Counted from the first letter of the stretch, positions 47,515-59,434 are shown. The stretch: 64,000 bases of DNA from Peromyscus leucopus (GCF_004664715.2 NC_051066.1:82423735-82487734); one strand, 5' to 3'. A program made the numbers and translations. The notes: generated by a model from the letters alone, not told the origin.

Positions 47515-48745
47515 TTTTAACTCTTTGAGATTATAATATGATTACAATATTTCTCTCTTCCCTTCCTCCCTTCAAGCCTTCCCACTATATACCACTCCTC
47601 ACTCTCAAATTCATGGCCTTTTTCGTTGCTATTGGATATATATATTAGGAAATACTCCTAAATATAACTGTTAAGTCTGTATAATGTTACTTGTATTTAT
47701 GTTTTTAGGGCTGACCATTTGGTACTGGGCAACCAATTGCTGTGCTCTTCTCTGCCCTGGGGAAGACCACATCTGCCTCACACAACTTTCCTCAGTTGTC
47801 TATAGTTCTTTGTGTAGGGTTGAGGCCTCATGATTTTTCTTTGCTCACTTTGGCAACCCTACTGATGTTATCTTTGGTCAGCTCAGTTTTGGCCAGTCAT
47901 GTCGGTGAGACTTCATGGATGTGGCTTCTGACATTACTAGGAAACACCATCTCACAGCATGCTCCTTGATCCTCTGGGTCTTCCTTCCTTTCTTTTTTTT
48001 CTGGCCCTCTTATGTAATGCTCTCTGAGCCATATGTGTGGGAGTGCTTTGTCGATGTCTTCTTTGGGACTGGGCTCCACAATTCTGCATTTTGATTGGTT
48101 GTGGTCTTTTGTAATGGTCTGTCTGTTGAAAAGAGAGGCTTCCTTGGTGAGAGGTAAAGATTACACTTTTCTGTAGGTATAAGGATAAATATTTATAGGT
48201 TGTTGTTAGGGATTATGCTGGTTTAAAGTAGCAATTATAGATTCTCTTCCAAATAGACATGGCTTTACTAGCAGGAAAAAGTTAGTTTTCCACTACCAGG
48301 CATGGTTTCCTTCTTTTTGAGAGGATCCTAAATCTGGTTAGAAAAATGTTGGTTTCTGCCAAGGTATGCATACCACTACAGCACCCTTAGGGCTATCATG
48401 CCAACCTGATATTTCATGTGCTTCATGGGCATCAAAGCTGGGCAAAACTATTGTTTGCTTCATTCCTTGGGAAGCTTGCATGGTACAAGCTAGGCCTCAG
48501 GGAGGAGGCATGTAGATAAGTTTCAGCTCAGGAGTCTTTGGGCCCTGTTTCTGAAATGTATAATGCTCCTAGCAAGAGTTATTAATCTTACACCTCTGGG
48601 GCCAACCAGGGACAAACAGTAGGGTGTATGTTTGAGGGTGTCTTAGACAGGCCTGATCAGCAATTACAAAGAGGGCTTCTAATGTCCAATATTGGGGTTC
48701 TGTTAGGTCCTGTGACTGTTTGCGGGAACATTGTTGTGTCAGATG
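47515..48745 (-). mobile_element. Rodent L1 3' UTR, antisense, 1.2 kb
   Basis: Long continuous match to the antisense rodent L1 3' UTR order: 47670-47740, 47805-47835 (TTTGTGTAGGGTTGAGGCCT), 48075-48125, 48370-48400. Frames here (60-75 codons) are incidental. Confidence 0.8.
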
Positions 48746-49504
48746 AGAAACGTTAATTGAAATTATCTATGTATATTTATAAACAAATTTGCTGTTAAGA
48801 TTTATGTCACATATGCAAACACTGGTAGGCCCTGTGACACTGTACCACTTACTTTCCTGCTGCTGTGACAAAATACTTGAGCAAAACAGCTTTAGGATGA
48901 AAAGGATAATTTGGCTCATAGTAGTCTTGGCCACAGGAGTTTGAGGCAATTGATCACATTGCATCTAGTCAGGAAGCAGAGAGAGATGAGTACTGGTCCT
49001 CAGCCTACCTTCTTTTTATTCACTTAGTGACCACTGCCCATAAAATGTGCCACTTACATTTAGTGTACATTTTTCCACTTAGTTTAGTCTAGAGACTCCC
49101 TCACAAACTTGCCCCAAGATTTATTTCTAGGTGACTCTAGAACCTGTCAAATTAATAAGGAGTGCTAACAATCACAAGGTTAGCCCGCATGAAGTTGACA
49201 CTGAAACATGTGGCCGTTGAACCATAACTTCTCACCCTATCCCCATGTGCTCATTGCTGTCTTACAGTGCAAAAATTCATTTGGTCTAACTTCAGAAGTC
49301 CCCATTGTCTAACAAAGTCCCAAGCTTCAGTCTCTTCTGAGACTTGAGGCCATGTTTCAACTGTGAGCATTTATTTAAAAAACAGGACTGAAAACTAGTT
49401 ACATCTTTCCAGTGTCACTGACACTGAATAAACCTCTCCATTTCAACAGGGAAAAGTGGATGCATAGCAAGGAAAGATCAAAACCAAGAACACACACTAG
49501 CAGA

Positions 49505-50519
49505 TGTGGGGATATTTTATTTGTGCTTTAATAAATAAAGCTTGCCCAGAGATCAGGGGGGAAAGGCCAGCCATTTTTAACTAAACAAAGAAGTCAGGCA
49601 GCACAGGCCCTTAATCCCTTAGCAGGCAGGATCTCTGTGTGTTCAAGGCCACACTAGGGAACAGAGCCAAGCATGGTGACACACGCCTTTAATCCCAATA
49701 TCAACCATAGAGACCTGGAGGTCTGTACAGACAGACAGAAAGTGACGGAGCTGTGCAGGAAGAGGAAGTGAGGTAGTTGGGCCAAGATAGACAATGAGAG
49801 GGCGGAACAGCAAGGCAATAAAGGTGTGGGTAGACTGGGTGTAACTTGCATTTAGAAGCTGCAGAGTTGGCATGGTAAGGTTGGCTGGTGGCTTTCCCTA
49901 TTTCCCTGATCTAAGGCTTTCACCCCTATATTTGGCTCCATGTTGTTTTTTTTATATTTTATATATATATTTTTTTATTTTACAATACTATTCAGTTCTA
50001 CATAATAGCCACAGATTCTCTTGTTCTCTCCCTTCCTGCCCCCCTCCCCTTCCCCCCAGCCCACCTCCCATTCCCACCTCCTCCAGTTGGGGGCCACTCA
50101 GCCTTTGGTTCATAGTTCATGTGTTTCCATTCATTTGGTTATTTGTCCCTGTGCTTTATCCAACCTTGGTTTCAACAATTCTCGCTCATATAAACCCTCC
50201 TCTTTCTCACTAATTAGACTTCCAGCACTCTACCCGGGGCCTAGCCGTGGATGTCTGCATCCAGATTCCTCAGTCCTTGGATGGGGTTTATGAATAGGTG
50301 AGACAGTCGATTGGCTTGATCTGTTTGGGAGGCATCTAGGCAGTGGTACCAGGTCCTGGGCTCGCTGCATGAGATAGCTGTTTGAAACCTGGGACTTATG
50401 CAGGGATGCTTGGCTCAGTCTGGGAGGAGGGGACTGAACCTGCCTGGACTGAATCTATCAGGTAGATCCCAGGCTCCATGTTTTTTATTTAATCAGACAA
50501 TTTTAGAAATTCATCTACA
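49505..50519 (+). mobile_element. ERV LTR of the 2224-2690 family, split by a shuffled L1
   Basis: Begins TGTGGGGATATTTTATTTG and ends TTCATCTACA, like the LTR at 2224-2690. The hexamer AGCAGA at 49499-49504 and 50520-50525 is an exact 6-bp TSD. Removing the nested L1 leaves about 477 bp against 467 bp in the other copy. It is a solo LTR. Confidence 0.9.
49945..50471 (-). mobile_element. Short, three-part rearranged L1 3' end nested in LTR
   Basis: The TSD GGCTCCATGTT is exact at 49934-49944 and 50472-50482. Inside: an impure T-rich tail; antisense 3'-most UTR (to about 50080); an antisense block from further upstream (about 50082-50288); and a sense block (50291-50471). Using the L1 at 26338-26870 as reference, the blocks are C (26757-26870), A (26338-26539) and inverted B (26551-26732). 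Confidence 0.88.
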
Positions 50520-51060
50520 AGCAGAGCAAATGCCAATTATAGCTCCTTTTGGGTCATCCGGGACTCCTGATAGAATCATCTTGGCTCTAGGAGTCCTGTA
50601 GCCGATTTTCTCCAGCTGTCCTGTGGCTCATGTAGCCTTTCTCTTGGGCAAGGTGTACATGGTTCATGCATTATTTCTCAGTAGACATCCAACACTTATG
50701 GTATTTCCAATATTCTATGGTTCTTATTGAAACTGAGGCTTTACCTTTTCAGCATTGTGCTGTGAGCCATTGAGGATTCTTTGTAGGGAATTCAACCCTG
50801 CTACACTTTGCCTAGACTCATCAACCTTTCTGGACCATGGCACCGGCCTCCATCATCTTCTCACTCTTGCATATATCAGTATATAACACTAGTACCAAAC
50901 ATAAGATGCTTCCAAGTTTTGCTGAAAACTCAAGATATAGTCAGTCTGCCTGGTCTCACATCATATTTCATTGGCCTTGGTGTTCCTTCTAAGCTAACCT
51001 GGGGAAAACACTTACCCCACCCTCTTTGTTTTAAGAACAGTAAGCTCCTTCAGTAACATT

Positions 51061-51312
51061 CTTAGTTTAAATTCCTTTTAAATTAGTTTAGATTTTCAGA
51101 ATGTCACATTTAATGGGAGGGTCTTACCCTTGGAGCGTGTTTCCTATTCCCCCACTCCAAGCATAGAGGAAGATATTTCTATTTACTAGGAATAATACCT
51201 TTAACAATAAAACAATTACATTGTCAATATAAAAAATAATTATATCTGCTTTCTCTAAACCCTCCTTGCCAACACATATGCTTTCCTTGACAAAATTCAT
51301 ATTCATCTTTTT

Positions 51313-51314
<2 letters not shown>
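51061..51314. other. Unassigned sequence
   Basis: Nothing recognised. Confidence 0.4.
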
Positions 51315-51372
<58 letters not shown>

Positions 51373-51398
51373 ACACAACACACACACACACACACACT
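51315..51398. repeat. (CT)n(CA)n compound microsatellite
   Basis: About 25 CT units with one TT break, then an imperfect CA run. Confidence 0.95.
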
Positions 51399-51844
51399 AT
51401 AAATCTAAATAAGAGCTGTCATATTTAACCATGTCACAGATTGAATATGTTCCTGTGTTATTGTTTTGAAATTTCTTCTATGAAACAAATTGGTTCAATT
51501 GCTTTTTGTGATAAGCTTCAGTTAAGTTCTCAGGCACACATAGAATGCAGTCACCACCTTTGACTGAATATAACTTGAATGGTGTCCAGATCAGTTGCCA
51601 GTAGGACTGTAACTTTCTTCAGAAAGTTCATGAGCTAGGCCTCCACTGTCCACCTTTCTCACAGAATTTTTGTCATTCAAATTCGCACCAGAATGGCCCA
51701 TTAAGTTCTGCTTGTAGTATTCTAGGGCTTTTGTAGCCCAAAGTTCTAAGCTCTTCCACATTTCCTCCTTAACTGCATTGCATAGGTCCAAGAACCACAT
51801 GGACAGCTTTATTCTGGCAACAGCACAATTCCAATGGCACAATT
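51399..51844. other. Unassigned sequence
   Basis: Nothing recognised with confidence. It could be interior of the large repeat to the left. Confidence 0.35.
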
Positions 51845-52170
51845 TTCTCTATGAGTTACTTGTTTCATTGCTTTGACAAAAATACTGAAGGATTCCTTTT
51901 GGCTCACAGGTTGAGGGTGTAGTCCATCATGGCAAGAGCTTGAGGGGTGCTGGTCACGTTGTACCCACAGTCATATGAATGTTAGTGCTCCTTTTCATTC
52001 AGTCTTGAATCCCAGTTCATGAAATGGTGTTACCTACATTTAGGTTGGTTTTCCTACTTCTGTTAACTGGTTCTCATGGCTTCCTCATTGGCAGGCTCAG
52101 AGGTTTTTCTCCTAGATAATTGTAGATCCCTAGACATTGACAATGTTAATGCCACACAGCAAGCCAGAGG
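51845..52170 (-). mobile_element. Second copy of the rodent repeat edge
   Basis: TTGCTTTGACAAAAATACTG, then TTTTGGCTCACAGGTTGAGG and AGTCCATCATGGCA, give the same order as 48845-48960. A TTGACAATGTTAATG stretch near the right end corresponds to the close of the terminal segment at about 49145-49175. Confidence 0.5.
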
Positions 52171-52207
52171 TTTATCTTATTTACCTCAGGGAACTTTTCT
52201 GTTACTT

Positions 52208-52245
52208 TTATTACTCGAACTCACAAAGATCCGCCTGCCTAACAC
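52208..52245 (-). mobile_element. B1 fragment, antisense
   Basis: CTCGAACTCACAAAGATCCGCCTGCC is B1 complement. Only about 30 bp is left. Confidence 0.6.
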
Positions 52246-53343
52246 ATTTCTTTCTTTACATCTTTTTCTTCTCACACAAAAGCCAAGCATAGTCCATGAT
52301 ATACAGTAGATAATAATATTGATAAGGGGAAGATATAATAGCTAGTATGTAGAGAAGATATGTTCTGAAGATCCTGGTGAATTGAAAATGTTTATAAAGA
52401 ATGTTTATTAGCTACATAAGAGATGGAAGTTAGCTAGACAAAAATGAACCTTACTAGTACAAATCTGTTTTATTTGGATTGTAAGACACTACATGCCTTT
52501 TTCACACACACACACACAAAATGGACACACTAAATTTTTGTTGCTACATTTAGTTCTAAACACAACTTTGAAAAGTTGAGGGACATGTATCAGTGGTCAC
52601 TGAGAGAATTATTGCTTACATTTGATTATACCTTAATTCTATTTGAAAGCTACTGTATGTTTTGCTTTAGGATATTGATTATTTTTATAATCAAGTAGAA
52701 ATTATTGTTCCATTTGTTCAGACTATGGAGCAGTGAATATGGTTTAAAGTTGCTATTTATATGCATAGTAAGTAATAGGATGGGACTTTTTTTTCTTTTG
52801 TAACATAGTAAGTGATTATAAGGCTTTGCCTAGAAAGGTGTGTCTAAAGAACATTCTTCAATATCTGAGATGTCACATGTGTCCCTCTAGAGAAAGTCTC
52901 TTTCTGAGACAAATGGCTCTTTGATTTATTTGTCACTTTTGTGATGTTTACTGACTTTTACTCATTTGTTTAAAATATCTTTTGAGCCTATAGACTATAC
53001 AAAGTATTTTGTCAGACCATATGTAGGGAAGTGCTAGATCAAATCTGTGCAAAAAGTGGTAAAATATATAGATCTGCTCCTGAGGGAACATCTTTGTACA
53101 AAATATATCCCCAGTTTACTTTCCCAATTCTCAAAACAGTTTTATATCAAGAAAATGATGTGTTTTGAACCTAAGCAATTGAATGTATCATCTCACATAC
53201 CTTTGGTTAAAGTCAATTTCTCTCTGTTTCTCTGTCTCTGTCTGTCTCTCTCTTTCCCCCCTCTCTCTTTCTCTCTTTTTCTGATACTAGATAGAAATTA
53301 TTATTTTTCTGTTTCATTTTTCCTACCCAAATATATAGTTGTA
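52246..53343. other. Unassigned AT-rich sequence
   Basis: No gene seen. It has a CT-rich patch at 53219-53280 and a short CA run at 52503-52518. Confidence 0.45.
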
Positions 53344-53712
53344 TGTTTCTCAGGTCCCACCAAGCCCCGCCTCACATGCAGTCCTGTGGCCCACTTATAA
53401 AATAATCATTCAGAATTATAACTTGGCCATTAGCTCAGGCTTATTATTGACTACCTCTTACACTTAAATTAACACATAATTCTTATTTATGTTCAGCCAT
53501 GTGTCTTGGTACCTTTTCTCAGTTCTGCCTTGTCATCTTGCTTCCTCTGTGTCTGGCTGGCGACTCCTGACCCCGTCCTTCCTCTTTCCAGAATTCTCCT
53601 GGTCTGTTTGCCTGCATATACTTCCTGCCTGGTTACTGGCCAATCAGCATTTTATTTATCAACCAATCAGAGCAACACATATTCACAGCATATAGAATGA
53701 CATCCCACAGCA
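53344..53712 (-). mobile_element. ERV solo LTR, antisense, 369 bp
   Basis: Plus-strand ends are TGTTTCTCAGG and ATCCCACAGCA. On the minus strand it carries a TGATTGG box, an AATAAA-like motif, GATTGGCCAGTAACCAGGCA, and GACACAGAGGAAGCAAGATG, all shared with the LTR at 23887. No TSD was found, so the ends may be off by a few bases. Confidence 0.8.
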
Positions 53713-54194
53713 CAAACAAAGCTGATATTGAACATGCCATTTCCATTTTATATTAACAGGATTCTTTCATTCTATCCCCAGAGAATCTAGAATCATCTAA
53801 AAAGTGCTGACATAATGAAACTCCAGAACTGGTAAGAGGCACAGTACCTTGCTCTTCTCTGTGTTTAGCATTGAGTCCTATATCTGGGAGTTTTCATCCT
53901 TTCTAAAGCAGGTAAATGGAAGGAAACACTTTCATCATAGCAGTTAACCAACTATGAGTTGGAAGCATGCTAAATAAAATGTTTTTCCAGGATACGGATT
54001 TATTGTGAAGACTTTGGTAGTGAACAAAGTTATTAAAATACCATTGCCAAAGGCAAGGTGCTGAGATTCTTCAAGACCTTGATAATAGGTGTTTTTGTCC
54101 ATATACAATTATTTCAGTATTCAAAATTTTAACTTCTGTTTTACTAAATCCCTTCATTCTTGATCCCCAGCAGATCTGATAAATATTAAGGAAG
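53713..54194. other. Unassigned sequence
   Basis: Nothing recognised. Confidence 0.4.
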
Positions 54195-54605
54195 TATGAT
54201 GTTTGGTTTTAATTTTCAACTTGATACCACCTAGAATCACCTGGTAAGAGAGCATTAATGAGGAATTCTCTATGTCAGGTTGGATTATGGCCATATCTTG
54301 GTGGGGAACTATCTTAATTGGTGTGGGCCAGCTCATTCTAAAAGTGAGCAGCACTATTCCCTCATTTGGGGTCCTGGGCTGTATAGAATAAAGGAAGCAA
54401 ACCAAGTATTAAATATGAATCTAATCATTCATCTCTGTTCTTGACTGAAAATGTGATGGGCCAGTTGCTTCAAGTTCCTTCCACTTTGACTCCCTTATTA
54501 TAATGATAGGATTGAGAGCTAACATAAACCCCTTTTCCCCCAAGTTGCTCTTTGTCAGGGTATTTTCTCAAAGCAACAGAAATGAAGCTAGGATAGAAAG
54601 TGAAG
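54195..54605 (+). mobile_element. Common rodent interspersed repeat, unclassified
   Basis: TTTTCAACTTGATACCACCT with AGAATCACCTGG, then TCTTGACTGAAAATGTGATG, an AACATAAACCCCTT signal-like stretch, and GTCAGGGTATTTTCTCAAAG at the end. It has the same order as 41700-42140 and is better preserved. Confidence 0.6.
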
Positions 54606-55129
54606 TTCATGAATTTTTGAGGGAGATGCCCACTTTTACCCAGTTTGGAAATAGGGGACCATAAGTTCTGTCCCTCATCTTTGCAGTTTATGCCTGTTGT
54701 GTCTTCCATGGTTGATCCAAATGCATTTATTTATGAATATGATGCTGAAGCTGAGCTGTTGATGGATAGCGTTCCCTGCAGTACTTTTCTAGAAGTTGTG
54801 GAAGGTGTCCATGCTTAATTAAATAGAGACCTTTCAATGTGGAAAGTCTAATCTGATCTTAGAGAAGAACATAGGAAGTTTCTAAGCAATACAACTTTTA
54901 TAGTAAAGTATGATTTTGATATGGCTGCTGTTTGTGTTTAGATGTGATGTTTCATGCCTAATTAATACTGCCTTAGTTGACACACTGTGAAAAAACACAA
55001 CTGTAGTGGGAATTATTTTACCATTTTTCTTCCGGATTCTGAGGTTTTGATGAAGCAGGAGAGAAAAAAAAAATGAAGAATTTGACACTCACAAGCCCCC
55101 TTTGAGAGAACAGTGCAAAAACAATCATA
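54606..55129. other. Unassigned sequence
   Basis: Nothing recognised. Confidence 0.4.
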
Positions 55130-55535
55130 AAATGAAAAAGCCGTATGACATGTAAACAACTGTAACATATATGCAGAGTGCCTAGGTCAGTTCTATGAAG
55201 GCTCCCTGGCTGTCTGTTCAGTTACTGTGAGCCCCTATGAGCCCAGATTAGCTAATTCTGCTGGTTTTCTTGTGGTGTTGTTGACCCTTCTGGCTCCTAC
55301 AATCCTTTCCCCCCCTCTTCTGCAGGATTCCCTGAGCTCCACCCACAGGCTAGATGACCCATATACATAGGATAGAACCAAACATGACTGGAGGAAAAAG
55401 ATATCAACGTGATATTCTGCTATACAAATAGATTGGTGCCTAGCCCAGTTGTCTTCAGAGAGGCTTCATCTAGCAACTGATGGAAACAGCTGCAGACCCA
55501 CAGCCAAACATTAGTCAATCTCATTTCCTACTGTT
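55130..55535. mobile_element. L1 3' UTR fragment with an internal inversion
   Basis: 55140-55345 is antisense L1 3' UTR (TCCCTGAGCTCCACCC at its end). 55375-55530 is sense L1 3' UTR (TTCAGAGAGGCTTCATCTAG, then CAGACCCACAGCCAAACATT). In a normal L1 these two blocks are neighbours in the same direction, so this is a head-to-head inversion. Confidence 0.75.
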
Positions 55536-58154
55536 ATTTTTTTTCAGTAACGCTGGTCTCACTACTTTTTCTGTATATGCTAATGTAACTACTTGCCAAT
55601 CTTAAGGCTCAAGAGCACAGTTCCTGGCTCCTTAATTTGCTGTGTTGACTAATCCAGTCCATGAACATTATAATTCCAGTGGAGCTAAAATTCCTGCAAA
55701 TCTCATTTATTAGTTAAGGAAGTACCACTTACTATAACAAATAGATTACAAATTGTAAATGGATTAACAGAATAAAAGCTTATGTTGGCTTCCGTTCAAC
55801 TCAGTTGAGGAGAATTGGAAGAAGATGCCTTGACATTCTATTCCAGACAGTCTTCCAGAGTCCAAGGCTAAAAAAGAACACATACCATCCTCATGTGTTT
55901 CTAAGTTCTCTTGGAAGGTCAGTTGGTATAAATCAGGGATGAAAACATGTGAACAAAGATCACATGGTTAATTTTTTTTTTTTTAATTAACTGACTACAT
56001 GTGGAAGTAATGCTCATTACCTGCACTGGTGTCATCCTAGGAAAGCAGTCAGTCATGTTGCCATGTAGCTGTAGCCAGGTACAGGGAAGTACAGTGTTGA
56101 CCTTGCTTTTTTCTTCTTGGCAATGATGCTATGTAACGGAAAGGAGGATAAATCTTTGTTGGGAAATGAATCACATCTATGATGCGCTCCCTCCTCTGTC
56201 ACTGGTTATTCATGTTTATCAGTCATTCCAAAACAGAATGCAAAATGCATCTTCCTTTCCCATGGGAGAACACCTGGCATTTCATTCAGGCACTGCCTCT
56301 GTATCACCCTGGAAACAGAATTTCATGCTGTTACTCTAACTTTGATCCAGAGCATACAGATCCATTGGGAACCTTTTCAGACTCCTATTTTTGTGGAGAT
56401 ACAAAGAGGTACTTGTCCTTGTGTTCATGCCACTAGTGATGAAATTCTCTTCTGTAGTGTTTACCTCCATAGTAACACTAACAGTGTTTTTCTTCTCACA
56501 AGAACATATGCCACTAACATACTCATTGTCTTACCATGTGTGGCATTTGAAGAGTGATTCTTCCAATGTATATCTATAACCCTATGTTTAACATTTGCCA
56601 AGCAAGTCTTTGCTTAAGGTTTATTTAGAGTTTCTAAATAAACTTTTTTTATTTTGTATATTTTTTTTATCTCACCATATAATTATTGGGAGAAATCTTA
56701 ACCTTGTAAATCAAAGAAGACAAAGAGTAATCATTATTTTGTTTGAACACAGCCCCTAAAGTAACTTGGGGGTAACAACTATAGATTGTATATTGAAGAC
56801 CTCAGGAATCTTCCCCTTGCTAGGTGAGTTAGCACTAAGTCTAGTATTGAAAGGGACCACTGGAAATTTCTCTTTATCATTCTGAGAATATGCAGGTAGT
56901 AGATTTCCTTTAGCTTTGTTATTTGATAATAAAATATGAGAATGAAATCTTTTTAGCAACATTGTCCATTGTTTTGATCAATAGATCAAAAGTTCTATCT
57001 AGCTTTGGGGGATGCAATAGATCTCAAACACACATACTGTTTTCTGCTCATATTTTGGCCATTGGAGTAGAGAATTATTTAAGTGGTAGAAATTATAGAC
57101 ATCTGGTGATAAACATGTCCTAGAATAGTCTCTCTTAAAGTAATTCTGGGTTTATTTCTATGACTGTCTTTGGTCAATGGGATACTAATGGTTCATATGG
57201 TTAGCTCACAGCTCAGGAATCAACCTATGTTTTGAGACATAATATTGAGCTGCTCTTTGGTATGTTATTATGACCATAATTTGAAGTCTAGGTTATTTCA
57301 TTGAAGGAATGGTGTACAGTTTTGCCAGAGTTCTTTGATTGACAGCCTTAGCTAACATAGTCAAAACCTGAGGCTGTTGGACCACCTAATTCCTGGGCTT
57401 TGTCATGTGCTTACAGCTTCAAGAGGATTCTGGTAAAGACTATCCAAATTCTGCTCAGAAAAATGTGCACCAAATCACAGATTTTTGAGCATACAAATTG
57501 TTGTAACTTTAAGCCTCTTTGTTCTGAATTTTTATGTGGGGATATAACTATTATAGCTACAAGATATTTAAAAAATAATCTCCAAGCAACTTTCAACTCT
57601 TCTGTTGCAGTAGTCCCAAGTCTAGCCATTGCTCATTGCTACTGACTTCCCATCACACTCCAATTGACTGAAAATAAAGTGATTTGCTGGCAAAAGTCCT
57701 TGTTTCCAATTATGTCCTTTCATCTCTTTCTTTAGTTCTGAAGAATCTCAACTATCTGTTTTTATCCTACTTTTAATGTTCTCATTTTATGGTAGCTACA
57801 CTCAATCCTGTTGATCTCAAAGTTCTTCCGCTTATGTTGATAATTTAGATTTAGATGAAACAATTGAGAAAGAAATAATTGACAAAACTCTTCCAGTTAT
57901 GCTTTTATATTACTAAATTGGAAGAGTGGTGTGCAGTTCTTTAGGTAACTACTGTAAGACAAGGTGCAAACTCAATGAATGATAATAATCACAATTATTA
58001 CTATCAAGATTAAGAATAATAATTAAAAAATAATTATCCCTCAAGCATATCCTTCCAGATATGCCAGAAGCTCATTGACCTATTCTTATGCATTTTGAAA
58101 AATTGATATGATTTACACAGAAGTTGAATGTCATTGGAAGATTAATGGTAATAA
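55536..58154. other. Unassigned 2.6 kb
   Basis: I recognise no gene or repeat family. Overlapping frames in all three plus frames at 56179-56579 (62-85 codons) and frames on both strands at 57400-57645 show no motif. The T run at 55974-55984 and the AT-rich text near 55720-55990 could hide an old element. Confidence 0.4.
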
Positions 58155-58330
58155 GAGAAGTAATTATTGAGAATTACGTGACAGGCACCATTACAAACAT
58201 GTTACCCAAATTAACAAGAGCACTGTTAGAGAGCACAGTGATATATTTGTCCCTTCTTTACAATGGGGAACCTAGACATGCAATTATCTGAGACACAAAC
58301 TAGCTAAGAGTAGTTCAGTTGATGGAGCGG
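58155..58330 (-). mobile_element. MIR, antisense
   Basis: TATTGAGAATTACGTGACAGGCACCATTAC, then TCTTTACAATGGGGAACCTAGAC and a CACAAACTAGCTAAGAG end, follow the reverse complement of MIR in order. Confidence 0.65.
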
Positions 58331-58538
58331 TGTCTTGAGTTACCTGAAGGACACAACTTGGAAGTCTGTACACAAATTTGACTCAGCTGTGTTTTCCACT
58401 TCTGAATCCATTTGATGAAGAGTATTTCTGATGTCAACACCAAATTTTTATGTAAGTCAGTTTGATTTTTGTCCTGCATTAGGACTTTGATTTGTCATGT
58501 GTGTTATTTTATTGTAATTTCAGTTCAACAAAGAATCA
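58331..58538. other. Unassigned sequence
   Basis: Short unique flank of the B1. Confidence 0.4.
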
Positions 58539-58554
58539 TCCTTTCCTCCATATT

Positions 58555-58706
58555 TTTTTTTTTTTCCGAGACAGGGTTTCTCTATATAGCTTTGCGCCTT
58601 TCCTGGAACTCACTTGGTAGTTCAGGCTGGCCTCAAACTCACAGAGATCCACCTGCCTCTGCCTTCCGAGTGCTAGGATTAAAGGCGTGCGCCACCACCG
58701 CCCGGC
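58555..58706 (-). mobile_element. B1 SINE, antisense, with exact 16-bp TSD
   Basis: T tail at the left, GAGACAGGGTTTCTCTATAT at 58568, the TTTGCGCCTTTCCTGGAACT segment, and GCGCCACCACCGCCCGGC at the right. TCCTTTCCTCCATATT flanks it without a mismatch at 58539-58554 and 58707-58722. It is full length and probably one of the youngest insertions here. Confidence 0.97.
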
Positions 58707-58722
58707 TCCTTTCCTCCATATT

Positions 58723-59434
58723 AATGAGTACATTTCCTACAAATTTGCTGCTATTTTTATCAAAAGTCTGACCTCATTTTGTGGATACCATGTGGAGTTC
58801 ATTCATGCCTCTACCTCCTAAGTGCAGGAGGAAGAACCTGTGAGATATAGACAAGGGCCTGGGATTGTAGAATCAAGAGCCATTGATTTCCTCCTCTAAC
58901 CCTTCAATTAGACATGCAGGTAAACCAAAGCTCTGATTTATTTTCTTTATGCCTATTATTTCATTCAGTAATTTACACATACTTTCATTTAACAAGACTG
59001 TAAGAATCCTACAACCAGTTTACCATGTCCATTGGGATAAATTAGTTTCCAGGGAACAATTGATGCCTCAGGAGGTGAGAACAGTACAAGATTTCTAGAC
59101 CAACATTAAGAAAGATGTCAGATTATCATGACTTTGAAAGTTCTGGCATGACATTTTTTAGGTGAAGTATAGTCTGAAACCTTCTCCAATCTTTGTTTTC
59201 TCTTCTCTAAAAAGTTTAAAGCCCTTGAGTCACAAGTTGCATTTTATTTTCAACCAAACTTTTTTACCCCTCTTCAAATCCTGATTTGAAAAGGTTATGT
59301 CAACTCATATTACTCTAGGGCAAAAGTAACACAGTATGAATTGGTCAATGTGTGCCAAGATTGCATACTTCAAATTGGTTTTTAGAGGAGATAGGAAAAT
59401 AAGTATTTTAAAATCATGATTTTTGTCTTTTACA
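58723..59434. other. Unassigned sequence
   Basis: Possibly a weak MIR-like piece near 58960-59050. No gene seen. Confidence 0.35.

Larger units (their letters stand above)
48838..51060 (-). mobile_element. Large rodent interspersed repeat, split by an LTR at 49505-50519
   Basis: The left part starts TTACTTTCCTGCTGCTGTGA, a very common rodent repeat edge, and continues through TCTCTTCTGAGACTTGAGGC (49331). After the LTR the text at 50520-50850 appears to continue the same element. A second copy of the edge lies at 51845. Its orientation is given relative to the copies at 41700 and 54195, whose ends look complementary. Class unknown. Confidence 0.45.

Noticed and set aside
55700..56000. Possible MaLR-like LTR or DNA transposon piece
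   Set aside because: A vague likeness to retroviral-like repeats could not be tied to ends, TSD or a poly(A) signal.
58960..59100. Possible second antisense MIR
   Set aside because: Only a few short words fit and the order is not convincing.
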